Counted from the stretch's first letter, positions 42,771 through 51,981 are shown. The stretch: DNA of 53,551 bases from Lysobacterales bacterium (GCA_014238945.1 JABAAB010000112.1:1-53551); one strand, 5' to 3'. Numbers and translations: made by a program. The notes: a model not told the origin generated them from the letters alone.

Positions 42771-43778
42771 ATGGTTTCACCACGAAATTATGTTGTAAAC
42801 AACCACAGGCAGGGCCATGGCAGCAGGCCGTCGCTGATTGTCCTCATCCTGAGCATGGCATTTGCTGGTTTGCAGGTCGCCGGGGCGGGGGAGACTGAAA
42901 TTGCCGGATATGACTGCGGGTCGGTTACCGTGGCGGGAATTGATCAACAGAAACTGGCTGCCAGGGAGTTGCTGGTCCACAGTTATGACAGGGCCAGGTT
43001 GGCCTGCGCTGTCCATGTTCTGACTGAAATTGCCAGCAATAATCCTGCTGATTACGAGGCCCAGAGACAGGCGCTGGAAGCCAATGCCCACTACATTTAT
43101 TACCTTGATCGCATCATCCTCTATGAGCTGGGCTACCTGATTGTCTGGTATGTAGACCAGGTGCCCGAGGAGCAATTGATGAGTGAACCGTTGATCGCCA
43201 TGCAGGTTGCACAACAGCAACAGCAAGACATCCTGAGCCGTGCCCATGAAGCCGGAATGAATAATCCTGAATTGGATTATTATGCTGGTCTGGCAATGGG
43301 TCCGACTTTGCCGGCACTGCCGCTGTTGAAAAAAGCGGTTGCCGCCGATCCGCAAACACTGAAGGGTGCTGCCCATGCGTTGCTGGCGGAAACCTATTAC
43401 GCCCTGCCGGATATTGCCGGTGGTGATCTTGACCTTGCGGTCTCCACGATGCGCACAGCCCTTGTGAAAGACCCCAGCAACCCCCGTTACGCGCGCTTGC
43501 TGGCAGCCTACCTGATCGATCTTGGTGCGGTGGATGAAGCCCGTTCAAACCTGGCCCGGATGGTTGGGATGGAAACCGGTTCCGGCGGTTTACAGATCAT
43601 GGCCGACCAGTTGCGGATAGCCGCGGATCTGGCGGAGCGCATAAATGATGCCAATCTGTCCAGACAACTTTCCGGGCGCCGTGACGGCCTGCTTGAAGAA
43701 CATCCCGAGTTACTGAAGCGCATCGTTGTTTCCGCAATGGGTCATTTTGGTGACAAGGATCCAATGGAGGACAGTTAG
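42771..43778 (+). CDS. Exported TPR-like protein
   Basis: About 335 residues with a signal anchor or peptide (SLIVLILSMAFAGLQVAGAGE) and a helical repeat region (AARELLVHSYDRARLACAV; LLAETYYALPDIAGGDL; YARLLAAYLIDLGAVDEARSNL) resembling TPRs. It is the third gene of the di-heme/beta-helix operon and may act as an assembly or binding scaffold for it. ATG 42771 follows GGGAAGAC; a GTG at 42717 that overlaps the previous stop is the alternative start. Confidence 0.7.
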   Translation: MVSPRNYVVNNHRQGHGSRPSLIVLILSMAFAGLQVAGAGETEIAGYDCGSVTVAGIDQQKLAARELLVHSYDRARLACAVHVLTEIASNNPADYEAQRQALEANAHYIYYLDRIILYELGYLIVWYVDQVPEEQLMSEPLIAMQVAQQQQQDILSRAHEAGMNNPELDYYAGLAMGPTLPALPLLKKAVAADPQTLKGAAHALLAETYYALPDIAGGDLDLAVSTMRTALVKDPSNPRYARLLAAYLIDLGAVDEARSNLARMVGMETGSGGLQIMADQLRIAADLAERINDANLSRQLSGRRDGLLEEHPELLKRIVVSAMGHFGDKDPMEDS

Positions 43779-43972
43779 AATATTTTCCAGTCACCGGCGA
43801 AGAGTCCCGGCTCACTGTCTGCCGCCTGCCGGGTCTTGAAACTCCTGCATTTCGGGCCCCGATTGACGGTGGGCCTGGCGTGCCGCACGATTTGAACGGG
43901 TTGCCATGCAAACACCCGTTATCGTTTCAGATTAAAGTAAGTCCACTTATTTTTTACCCGCATGAGGTGCAT

Positions 43973-44455
43973 GTGAAAAGGATTAGGAGGTTGGCTGTTA
44001 TTTTTGCTTTGTGCTGTCTGGCGGGAATTTCCCAGGCCGCGGAAATTATGGACTCATCGGCACTGGCTGGATTCCCCAACCCACCCGCGGATCATGTCAT
44101 TGCCTAAGGGAACGGACCTTTACAGTTCGGGGAACTCAGGTTACCGATTGGAGAAGGGCCTCATCCGGCGCTGGTATTGATCCACGGTGGTTGCTGGCTG
44201 GCCCAATACCATATTGCCCATATCCGCAAACTGGCCGCAGCATTTGCCAACGAGGGTATTGCCACCTGGACACTGGAGTACCGGCGTGTAGGTGACCCTG
44301 GTGGTGGTTGGCCAGGCACTTTTGACGATATTGCAGCGGGTGCCGACCACCTGCTTTCACTGGCGGGTGACCATCATATTGACCTGGATCGTGTCGTCGT
44401 CGCCGGTCATTCGGCCGGGAAGCGCTCGGGATCAAATAGCGGATCCATCCGATAA
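43973..44455 (+). pseudogene. Exported alpha/beta hydrolase, truncated with an internal stop
   Basis: From GTG 43973 the gene encodes a signal peptide (MKRIRRLAVIFALCCLAGISQA) and the start of an alpha/beta hydrolase. An in-frame TAA (44105-44107) stands where a Tyr codon fits (IA-stop-GNGPLQFGELRLP). The same frame continues with ALVLIHGGCWLAQYH (oxyanion loop) and VVVAGHSAG (nucleophile Ser). It then ends abruptly in an unrelated tail at 44455, so the C-terminal half with the catalytic Asp and His is deleted. The break lies next to the convergent methyltransferase, which may mark the deletion end. Confidence 0.8.
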
Positions 44456-44477
44456 TTCAACTGTGCGGGCTACCGGG

Positions 44478-45011
44478 TCATACAGGTTTCCGTGCCACCA
44501 GTTGGGCGATTCCCCGGTCCGGCTCCGGTCGAATACCCTCGAAATGGTGAATGGTCTCCCAATCGGAAAATTCGTTCACCAACTCCCCGGATTGCAAAAG
44601 AAAATCCGGGTTCCCGGGTCTGCCAAACTGGCGCTGTTGGATGGTAAAAGTCTGGTAAATGATCAACCCACCCGGTATTACGGCGTCTTTGAGGGCAGGG
44701 AACAAAGGGCGGTGGAGGTAATGGAATACCATGATGGCAGCGTAGTACTGGCCCGCAAGGGGGTTTACACCCGCTTGCTCCAGGTCCAGTTGCCAGGTGT
44801 AGCCGGACAAGGCTGATGCCGTCAGTTGCCGGTCAACCAGGCTTAACGATTCAACCGACCGGTCGGCAAAAACGACGGTCATCCCCGAACTGGCCACCAG
44901 CAGGCCGTTTTGACCCCTACCACAGGCGAGATCAAGTACCGGCAGTGACCGGTCCAGTTGGGTCAGCAAATCAAGATGATCCAGTAACAGGCCCGGAATT
45001 TTGCCTTTCAT
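44478..45011 (-). CDS. Class I SAM-dependent methyltransferase
   Basis: This 177-residue protein has the SAM motif VLDLACGRGQNGLL (about 27-40), the acidic motif-II loop VVFADRSVES, and a C-terminal FHYLHRPLFPALKDAVIPGGLIIYQTF typical of TehB-like small methyltransferases. The substrate is unknown. The start ATG 45011 follows AGGTGGA; the frame is open further upstream but that part has no similarity to the family. It is divergent from the MoxR gene. Confidence 0.82.
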   Translation of the reverse strand: MKGKIPGLLLDHLDLLTQLDRSLPVLDLACGRGQNGLLVASSGMTVVFADRSVESLSLVDRQLTASALSGYTWQLDLEQAGVNPLAGQYYAAIMVFHYLHRPLFPALKDAVIPGGLIIYQTFTIQQRQFGRPGNPDFLLQSGELVNEFSDWETIHHFEGIRPEPDRGIAQLVARKPV

Positions 45012-45153
45012 TGGTTTTCCACCTGTTTGAAGACAGCTAAAGATCATACACAGGTCGTGTGCGTGTTTGTTTGAAATGTCAATCGAGGTGATCAAAATGC
45101 ACGAATTGCCACGGGTCAGGTTAAAATGACAGCTTTTCCCGGGTAATGAATTC

Positions 45154-46008
45154 ATGTCTGACAAGCGCTTTACCGGCACCGACCGATACGTTGCCACCGA
45201 TGACCTCACCACGGCGGTCAATGCGGCCGTCACCCTCGGCCGGCCCATTCTGATCAAGGGCGAGCCTGGAACCGGCAAGACACAGTTGGCTGAAGAGATC
45301 GCCCGAGGCCTGGAGCGCCCACTGCTGCAATGGCACATAAAATCGACCACCAGGGCACAACAGGGTTTGTATGAATACGATGCCGTGGCCAGGCTGCGTG
45401 ACTCACAACTCGGTGATGAACGGGTCCACGACATCGCAAATTACATCGTCAGGGGACCGATGTGGGAGGCCTTCGAACAGGACATTCAACCGGTTTTGCT
45501 GATCGATGAAATCGACAAGGCGGATATCGAATTTCCCAATGACCTGTTGCGTGAACTCGACCGGATGGAGTTCTATGTCTACGAGACACACCAGACCATC
45601 GTCGCCAAACACCGGCCGATCATCGTCATTACCAGCAACAACGAAAAAGAACTGCCGGATGCGTTCCTGCGTCGTTGTTTCTTCCATTACATTCGTTTCC
45701 CGGACAAGGAAACGATGATAGACATTGTGGATGTCCACTACCCGGGGCTTAAAAAAGAGTTGCTGAGTGAAGCGCTGAATTCTTTTTACGAGTTGCGGGA
45801 AATTCCCGGGTTGAAGAAAAAGCCGTCGACTTCCGAGTTACTGGACTGGCTTAAATTATTGCTGGCCGAGGATGTACCCCCAGAGGCACTGTCCGGCGAT
45901 GACCGCCGCAAAACATTGCCACCCATGCATGGTGCATTGCTGAAGAACGAGCAGGACGTACACCTGTTTGAACGCCTGATTTTCCTCAATCAGAGAAACA
46001 TGCGTTAG
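45154..46008 (+). CDS. MoxR family AAA+ ATPase
   Basis: This 284-residue AAA+ protein shows Walker A GEPGTGKTQLAEE (about 37-45), Walker B VLLIDEIDKAD and a sensor segment IVITSNNEKELPDAFLRRC, as in MoxR/CoxD-type chaperone ATPases. These work with a von Willebrand A partner to mature metal- or cofactor-containing enzymes. The partner is the next gene (5 bp away). The target protein is unknown; the molybdenum hydroxylase at 12938 is one possibility, because CoxD and CoxE do this job in CO dehydrogenase, but it is distant. Confidence 0.88.
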   Translation: MSDKRFTGTDRYVATDDLTTAVNAAVTLGRPILIKGEPGTGKTQLAEEIARGLERPLLQWHIKSTTRAQQGLYEYDAVARLRDSQLGDERVHDIANYIVRGPMWEAFEQDIQPVLLIDEIDKADIEFPNDLLRELDRMEFYVYETHQTIVAKHRPIIVITSNNEKELPDAFLRRCFFHYIRFPDKETMIDIVDVHYPGLKKELLSEALNSFYELREIPGLKKKPSTSELLDWLKLLLAEDVPPEALSGDDRRKTLPPMHGALLKNEQDVHLFERLIFLNQRNMR

Positions 46009-46013
46009 CACCC

Positions 46014-47189
46014 ATGCTGGTACCATTCTTTTTTCTGCTGCGTGAAGGTGGGATCAAGGTATCCATTACCGAGTTCCTGACCCTGCTCGAATTGCTGAAA
46101 GAGCGGGTGATCAGTCTCGATGTTGAACAGTTTTACTATCTCTCAAGGGCCTGTCTGGTCAAGAACGAGGCGCTGTATGACCGCTTTGACCGCGTGTTCG
46201 CGGTGCATTTCAAAGGGGTGCAGGATTTGTTTGAATCCGACGCCGTGGATATCCCCGAAGACTGGTTGCGCAAACAATTTGAACTGGGTTTGAGCGAGGA
46301 AGAAAAGGCACAGATCGAGGCCATGGGCGGCTGGGAAAAACTGATGGAAACCCTCAAAAAACGTCTCGAGGAACAGGACGAACGTCACCAGGGTGGCAGC
46401 AAGTGGATAGGAACAGGTGGTACTTCGCCATTTGGTGCCTACGGCTACAATCCAGAGGGCATCCGTATCGGCCAACAGGAATCGCGTCATCGCCGTGCGG
46501 TCAAGGTGTGGGACAGACGTGAATACCGTAACCTCGATGACTCACTGGAGCTGGGTACCCGCAATCTCAAAGTGGCTTTACGTCGTTTACGGCGATTTGC
46601 GCGCGAGGGTGCCGCTGACGAACTGGACCTGCCCGACACCATAGACTCAACCGCAAAAAATGCCGGGCTGCTGGAATTAAAAATGGTACCGGAACGTCAC
46701 AATGCCACCCGGGTATTGTTGTTCCTCGATGTCGGTGGTTCCATGGACGACCACGTGCGGGTGTGTGAAGAACTGTTCTCGGCTGCCAGCTCCGAATTCA
46801 AACACCTGGAATATTTCTATTTCCACAATTGTGTTTACGAAGGGGTGTGGAAAGACAACACGCGGCGTTACACCGAGAAAACCCCGACCCTGGATGTCAT
46901 GCACAAGTATTCGGCCGATTACAAACTGATCTTTGTGGGTGATGCCACCATGAGCCCCTATGAAATCCAGTACGCCGGTGGCAGCGTCGAGCATATGAAC
47001 GATGAAACCGGTGCCACCTGGATGAAACGTCTGCTGGATACCTACCCCAGGGCCATCTGGCTGAATCCGGAACCGGTGCAGCGCTGGGAATATACCCCTT
47101 CCATCCGCTTGTTGTCCGAGTTGATGGAGCAACGTATGTATCCGTTAACGGTCAATGGCCTGGAGATGGGGATGCGAGAACTGTCCTGA
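46014..47189 (+). CDS. CoxE-like VWA domain protein
   Basis: This 391-residue protein starts with MLVPFFFLLREGGIKVSITEFL, the usual CoxE/VWA N-terminus. It continues with a charged central helical part (about 90-130, SEEEKAQIEAMGGWEKL) and ends in a VWA domain with the MIDAS motif LFLDVGGSMDD (about 240). It pairs with the MoxR ATPase upstream in the normal order. The VWA domain coordinates a metal and is thought to grip the client. No client gene is adjacent. The gene is complete. Confidence 0.86.
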   Translation: MLVPFFFLLREGGIKVSITEFLTLLELLKERVISLDVEQFYYLSRACLVKNEALYDRFDRVFAVHFKGVQDLFESDAVDIPEDWLRKQFELGLSEEEKAQIEAMGGWEKLMETLKKRLEEQDERHQGGSKWIGTGGTSPFGAYGYNPEGIRIGQQESRHRRAVKVWDRREYRNLDDSLELGTRNLKVALRRLRRFAREGAADELDLPDTIDSTAKNAGLLELKMVPERHNATRVLLFLDVGGSMDDHVRVCEELFSAASSEFKHLEYFYFHNCVYEGVWKDNTRRYTEKTPTLDVMHKYSADYKLIFVGDATMSPYEIQYAGGSVEHMNDETGATWMKRLLDTYPRAIWLNPEPVQRWEYTPSIRLLSELMEQRMYPLTVNGLEMGMRELS

Positions 47190-47209
47190 GCTGATTTGCC
47201 TGGTCCAGT

Positions 47210-49024
47210 TCAGGAGTTAAACCAATCGACAACCCCCGTAGATATCGCCGGAACAAAAGTGATGACGAGAACTGCAATCAGGTTTATCAGGAAAAATGGC
47301 AGGCAAGCCCTGAATATCGACATAATCGGTTTGTCAAAACGAAATGACGCGAGATACAAATTCATACCCACCGGCGGGGTCAGGTAACCCAGTTCCATGT
47401 TGGCCAGAAAAATGATACCCAGGTGAACCGGGTCAATACCAAATTCCGCCGCGACCGGTAACATCAATGGGACCACGACCACGATGGCGGAAATGATGTC
47501 CAGCAGACAACCGGCAACCAGCAAGAAACCATTCAGAGCCAGGAGAAACACCCAGGGCGAGTGGGTTACCGATGAGATCAATTCTGCCGCCAGGGACGGT
47601 ATATCGGCATAAATCAGATAACTGGTCAAACCCATGGCCGAGGCAAGGATTATCATGATGCCACCGACCATGATGGCGCATTCCCTGAAAATTCCGGCCA
47701 GATCTGTACGGACTTTCAGATCACGATGAACTACAAACTCTGTGAACAGCGTGTATCCCGCAGCGAGAGCTGCCACCTCCACCAGTGTGGCTTTGCCTGA
47801 AAAGATTCCATACAACACACCTGCAGGGATCACCACTTCCCATTTGGACTCCGACAACGCACGCAATGCGGTCATCAGATCGAATTCCCTCCTGCTTACC
47901 TTCGCAGACCTGGACTTGTAAATGGCGTAGCCACTCATCGCACCAATCAACAGCAAACCCGGGACCAACCCGGCGATGAACAGGTGGTTGATGGGAGTGT
48001 GGGAAGCGACACCGTAAAGGATGATCAGTAAACTCGGAGGTAACAGGATTCCGAGGCTGCCTGATGATGTGAGTATGCCCAGGGAAAAGCGCTGCTGGTA
48101 CCCTTGCTTGATCAATACCGGCAACATGAGCCCACCCAATGCCAGGATGGTGACACCTGATCCACCGGTAAAGGTGGTAAAAAAGGCACAGACACAAATG
48201 GCCGCAACCGCTGAGCCACCCGGCATCCAGCCGACCCAGGCCTGAAACAGGTGTACCAGGCGTGAAGAGGAGTTACCGGTGGCCAGTACGGTTCCAGCCA
48301 GTGTAAACAATGGAATCGTTGGCAATATGGGATTGGAGGCGATCCGGTAGGCCTCCACTGAGATGGAGGCCAGGGGTACATCGTCCACGGCGAACAGCAG
48401 GGCGGCAAGACTGCCAAGTACGATAAAAATCGGTGCTCCGGCCAATGTTGATACCAGGATAAGAACCAGTCCCATAGTCAGAAAATAGCTGCCCTGGATA
48501 TCGACAAAGTAGCCCACCATGGTCACTGCCAGTAATAGCGCCACTCCGGCTTTTCCTCCGAGTTCAGTCATCAGTTGACACAAATACCGGTACGCCAAAA
48601 ATACAAAGCTCAACGGCATGACCGATTCTGCAATCCATAATGGAAGGATGCCGCCAAGGCGCACCTCCGAACCCATTTCAGCAACCACCATGCCGAATGC
48701 AGCATAGGCAAGCACAAGGCAGGTGATTACTGCCAGTAAGTTTGCAATCGTATCGGCCACTTTTTTGCCACGACCGGTAAGCAAGGCAGAGATGCCCAGG
48801 GAAATATGCCGTTTTTCCCTGGCCGCAATCACTGCGCCCAGGAAACCAAACCACAAGGTGGCGTGCCTGACATGGTTAATTGAACCGCTGATACCCAATC
48901 CGGAGAAGGGTCTGCCAGCCATTTCCACCAATGGCAGCAGCACAATTGCCGCCAGCACGATAGCGGCAGCAAGGGCAACAACATGACCTGGATAACGTTT
49001 GATTAAATGTATCAGTATCTTCAT
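47210..49024 (-). CDS. TRAP transporter fused small and large permease (DctQM)
   Basis: This 604-residue protein combines a DctQ-like N-terminal part (about 1-160, with four hydrophobic segments and HATLWFGFLGAVIAAREKRH) and a DctM large permease (about 170-604; FFTTFTGGSGVTILALGG, LGYLTPPVGMNLYLASF). Such fusions are known in the TatT-containing TRAP class. It should import an organic acid with sodium using a periplasmic binding protein, but the expected DctP gene just upstream is only a remnant, so the transporter may be an orphan or use another binding protein. Confidence 0.9.
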   Translation of the reverse strand: MKILIHLIKRYPGHVVALAAAIVLAAIVLLPLVEMAGRPFSGLGISGSINHVRHATLWFGFLGAVIAAREKRHISLGISALLTGRGKKVADTIANLLAVITCLVLAYAAFGMVVAEMGSEVRLGGILPLWIAESVMPLSFVFLAYRYLCQLMTELGGKAGVALLLAVTMVGYFVDIQGSYFLTMGLVLILVSTLAGAPIFIVLGSLAALLFAVDDVPLASISVEAYRIASNPILPTIPLFTLAGTVLATGNSSSRLVHLFQAWVGWMPGGSAVAAICVCAFFTTFTGGSGVTILALGGLMLPVLIKQGYQQRFSLGILTSSGSLGILLPPSLLIILYGVASHTPINHLFIAGLVPGLLLIGAMSGYAIYKSRSAKVSRREFDLMTALRALSESKWEVVIPAGVLYGIFSGKATLVEVAALAAGYTLFTEFVVHRDLKVRTDLAGIFRECAIMVGGIMIILASAMGLTSYLIYADIPSLAAELISSVTHSPWVFLLALNGFLLVAGCLLDIISAIVVVVPLMLPVAAEFGIDPVHLGIIFLANMELGYLTPPVGMNLYLASFRFDKPIMSIFRACLPFFLINLIAVLVITFVPAISTGVVDWFNS

Positions 49025-49051
49025 TGCCCGTTCCTTGACCCGTGTGAAAAC

Positions 49052-49414
49052 TTATTGTTTGGCCAACTGAAGGGTGCGAAATTCATCACGCAGCCTGAGG
49101 GTCTCATCAAAGAATTCTTCTGGAATAACGGTGCCGCGAAGTCTTGGATAACCCTACTCCACGACATCAAGCCAGGCAGCTCTGGCCTGGCCGTCCACGC
49201 TGACAATTTTCATGCCTCTCTTGGTCATTGCATCCTTGGCCTGCTGCTCCAATCCACGAACTTATTGCTGAAGATAGATTTTCTTCAGATGCTCGTGCCA
49301 GATGGAATCCTTGGGGGCTACCGTTGCCAGCTTAATGACCGATGCCGCATCGGAGACCGTTGAAATTGAGAGAAAAACAGTAAATATCATGATCTTGATG
49401 GTGTTAATTAACAT
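49052..49414 (-). pseudogene. TRAP substrate-binding protein DctP, deletion remnant
   Basis: One frame joins the two ends of a DctP protein. The N-terminal 50 codons give a signal peptide and the mature start (IFTVFLSISTVSDAASVIKL, ATVAPKDSIWHEHLK) and end at TAA (49262-49264). The same frame resumes with GLEQQAKDAMTKRG and KIVSVDGQARAAWLDVV, meets TAG (49154-49156), then reads VIPEEFFDETLRLRDEF to the natural stop at 49052. About 230 codons of the ligand-binding core are gone and two stop codons are in frame. It overlaps the end of the TatT gene by 11 bp. Confidence 0.85.
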
Positions 49415-50333
49415 CGGAATAGTCCTCCAGGAAAAGTGTGTCGGTGCGCGACAGCAACACACGGGCACGTCTTTGTGCAACCAGGTTGGCAAGACGATTT
49501 GGTATGTGGATGTCCACGTTGAAGTTCAATGCCTGTTTAAGCAAACGCTCAAACTCATCACGTTTTTGTTCGCTGACCGAAACGGATTCAGCAAGCGAGA
49601 CCAGGGGTGTGATACGGGTGGTACCGGACCATTCCATGGTCCTGGCAAAATGTGTTCTGGCCTTGGAGGTGCCGCCACCCTGCATGGGTGAGCGTCCACC
49701 TTGGTATGCAATCATGAACTCATGTAGTGCCCCCTGATCGAATCCCTCATCCAGTTCGAGGCATCTGCGTATGACGGGTTCAATCAGGTTCAGATCGGCC
49801 ACCATGTCCATATCGGTTTTGTCCGCGGAGATCGCTGCCGCCCAGGACACTGCAAACCAGTACAGTACCGGTACATCCGCTTTGGTGAATCCTGATAGCG
49901 TTGGCTTGGGATTCTGTCTCAATCCCGGGATGAAGTTTTCCTGTTTCATTTCTACCGAGCGCAACGCGTAATTCCTGCCCCGCAGGTAAAGATTTTTTGC
50001 CCTTTGTCTTAGTTCAAATGCTGTTTGAGGCGGGGTCTGCTCGACTTCCAGCGCCAGATGGTCCACATAGACATAGCTGTACTGGGTAAAGCCGCTGGCT
50101 GCAGTCAGTAACAACCCTTTGTGTTCGGGAACTTCAACCAGCAAACCCTCAATGGTCTTCAGACTGAAAGGCAGGGCTTCGCCCACAAACTCGATATCAT
50201 TATCGGACGCGTAGACACCACTGCCACCGGCCAGGGAGTCACCCAGTTTCGACGCGGCAAACTGCTTTACTGCACATCCTTGTATCGAGGCAATACACGT
50301 CAGAATCAAAATAAACTCATGTGGAAACTTCAC
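49404..50333 (-). CDS. TRAP-associated lipoprotein TatT
   Basis: This 309-residue protein matches the TatT component of TatP-TatT TRAP systems. A lipobox (ILTCIASIQGC) follows a short N-terminus. The body is a helical TPR-like fold with FELRQRAKNLYLRGRNYALR and ALHEFMIAYQGGRSPMQGG. In this class, TatT forms a trimeric periplasmic ring that binds the substrate protein. The start is GTG 50333, with a strong GGGAGG ribosome site at 50339. It is the first gene of the transporter operon; the promoter is at 50399-50427. Confidence 0.82.
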   Translation of the reverse strand: MKFPHEFILILTCIASIQGCAVKQFAASKLGDSLAGGSGVYASDNDIEFVGEALPFSLKTIEGLLVEVPEHKGLLLTAASGFTQYSYVYVDHLALEVEQTPPQTAFELRQRAKNLYLRGRNYALRSVEMKQENFIPGLRQNPKPTLSGFTKADVPVLYWFAVSWAAAISADKTDMDMVADLNLIEPVIRRCLELDEGFDQGALHEFMIAYQGGRSPMQGGGTSKARTHFARTMEWSGTTRITPLVSLAESVSVSEQKRDEFERLLKQALNFNVDIHIPNRLANLVAQRRARVLLSRTDTLFLEDYSDVN

Positions 50334-50398
50334 TGCAACCTCCCTGTGTTTTTCATTGGAGGTTGAAGATAAACACAAACAACTGAAATCACCTGATG

Positions 50399-50427
50399 AT
50401 TAGATGATTTTTTCTTAAGAATGTTAA
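50399..50427 (-). promoter_or_regulatory. Promoter of the TRAP operon with a nearby palindrome
   Basis: On the minus strand TTAACA (50422-50427) and TCTAAT (50399-50404) are 17 bp apart. The spacer holds the palindrome TTCTTAAGAA (50412-50421), and TTAAGAA occurs twice, 9 bp apart (50415 and 50424 on the plus strand), as expected for winged-helix OmpR/CadC-type sites. The adjacent CadC-like regulator is a natural candidate for binding there. Confidence 0.6.
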
Positions 50428-50472
50428 GAAGAGCTTACGGAGGGGTGTTAACTGATTGAATATAAATAGTTA

Positions 50473-51819
50473 TTAATTATCCGGTCCACCAAAAGTTTGC
50501 CAGTATTCCTTCCAGCCGATGTCTTTGGCCAGTTGTTCAAATCGTGGATCTTCGCGGAACTCCCGGGCTTCATCGGTGAAGATAAACTCCAGGTGCAGGA
50601 AATGGGGATAGGAATCATGCAGGGCATAGAATGTTTCATAGGCCTGGTCAACACCACCGATGGCAATCCACAGGCCAAACTCGATAGAAGGTCTTGAAAA
50701 TTTGCCTTCGCGCTTTGCCTGCATTGCTATGGCCAGCGTCTGTCGGTAGAGTTCTATGCTTTTTCGTATCGGTTGTTCGCCCCGTAGTTTCCACTGGAAA
50801 TTTCCATTCATCAGGTAAAGCTGGTATGCCTCTATATCCGGTGGCGCCTGGTTTGCAAGCGGTGTCTGCAGGGCGTCATCCTCGAAATGTTCGCGCATGG
50901 CCTCGACCACGGCCGTGGCGATCTCCTCACGCACATCAAAAATATCACTGGCATCGCGTTCGTAATTTGCGGACCACATCAGGAATCCGTCGCTGACGTC
51001 ACATAGTTGTGCGTTGATCCGCAACCGCTCACCATCGCGGCGTATGGTGCCTTCAAAAATTGCATCAGCATTGAGCAATCTGCCAATCGTTGGTACATCA
51101 TCAGTACGGTTTTTAAAACTGTATGAAGATCGCCGGGCGACCACCTTGAGACCTTTGACCTTGCTCAAAGACATGGTCAATTCATCGGTCAGGGCTTCAC
51201 TGAAAAATGTACTGTCGCCGTTTTCGCTGACGTTATCAAAAGGCAGTACGGCGATCGAGGTGACACCGGTGGTTCCCTCTCTTTTTTCGGTCAGAAAATC
51301 AATCCACTCCGTGATACTTTTAAATGTGGAAGCGGAACGTGGTTCAATTTCACCCTCCGGGCGGTTCCACATCACCAGTGTCGCAATCACGATGACTGTC
51401 AGGCTGATACCCACAAGCCATTTTCTATTATTCCAAAGGTCTGCCGAGTGATCCGATTGCGACTCTTTCTCCGATTTCGTAGCGGCAGCGGTCAGTGGTT
51501 TGACCTCCATCAGCAATCGGTAACCCACCTTTGGCAAGGTCTGAATATAACGCGGAGTCATGCGGTCATCACCCAGGCGGGTGCGCAACATCGAAATGGC
51601 CCTCGACAGCACCTCATCGGTCACGAACGTGCTGTGCCAGACATCTGAAATCAATTCATCACGCCGGATCACCTGGTCCTGCCGTTGGGCAAGATACAAA
51701 AGCACTTCCATGACCTTGGGCTCAAGGTGTGACTGGCTGTCTTCACCTTCGAGTAAGCCCTGGTCAGGATAGACACGCCAATCCCCCAGTTGGAAACCCC
51801 GCTGCCTGTCGATCTTCAA
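50473..51819 (-). CDS. CadC-like transmembrane regulator, shortened sensor part
   Basis: This 448-residue protein has an N-terminal OmpR-type winged helix (DELISDVWHSTFVTDEVL, then TLPKVGYRLL), a single membrane helix (WLVGISLTVIVIATLVMW, about 135-152) and a periplasmic part with IAVLPFDNVSENGDSTFFS and ANYERDASDIFDVREEIA. In related regulators of about 700 residues this is followed by several TPRs; here the chain passes quickly to a C-terminal block (HLEFIFTDEAREFREDPRF), as if an in-frame deletion removed the TPRs. It probably controls the TRAP operon downstream. Confidence 0.78.
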   Translation of the reverse strand: MKIDRQRGFQLGDWRVYPDQGLLEGEDSQSHLEPKVMEVLLYLAQRQDQVIRRDELISDVWHSTFVTDEVLSRAISMLRTRLGDDRMTPRYIQTLPKVGYRLLMEVKPLTAAATKSEKESQSDHSADLWNNRKWLVGISLTVIVIATLVMWNRPEGEIEPRSASTFKSITEWIDFLTEKREGTTGVTSIAVLPFDNVSENGDSTFFSEALTDELTMSLSKVKGLKVVARRSSYSFKNRTDDVPTIGRLLNADAIFEGTIRRDGERLRINAQLCDVSDGFLMWSANYERDASDIFDVREEIATAVVEAMREHFEDDALQTPLANQAPPDIEAYQLYLMNGNFQWKLRGEQPIRKSIELYRQTLAIAMQAKREGKFSRPSIEFGLWIAIGGVDQAYETFYALHDSYPHFLHLEFIFTDEAREFREDPRFEQLAKDIGWKEYWQTFGGPDN

Positions 51820-51981
51820 GTTTTTTTCCGGATTCCGAATGAATTATGCCTGCTGGCAGTATAGCGGTTAAGCGGTGCTCTTGCCGCTGGGTCATTGCGG
51901 GTACCGAATAAGCTGATCAACGATCCGGGTTGCCCTGTATCAGGCTCCAATTGAATGATTTTCAGCAACAACAGGATGAAT

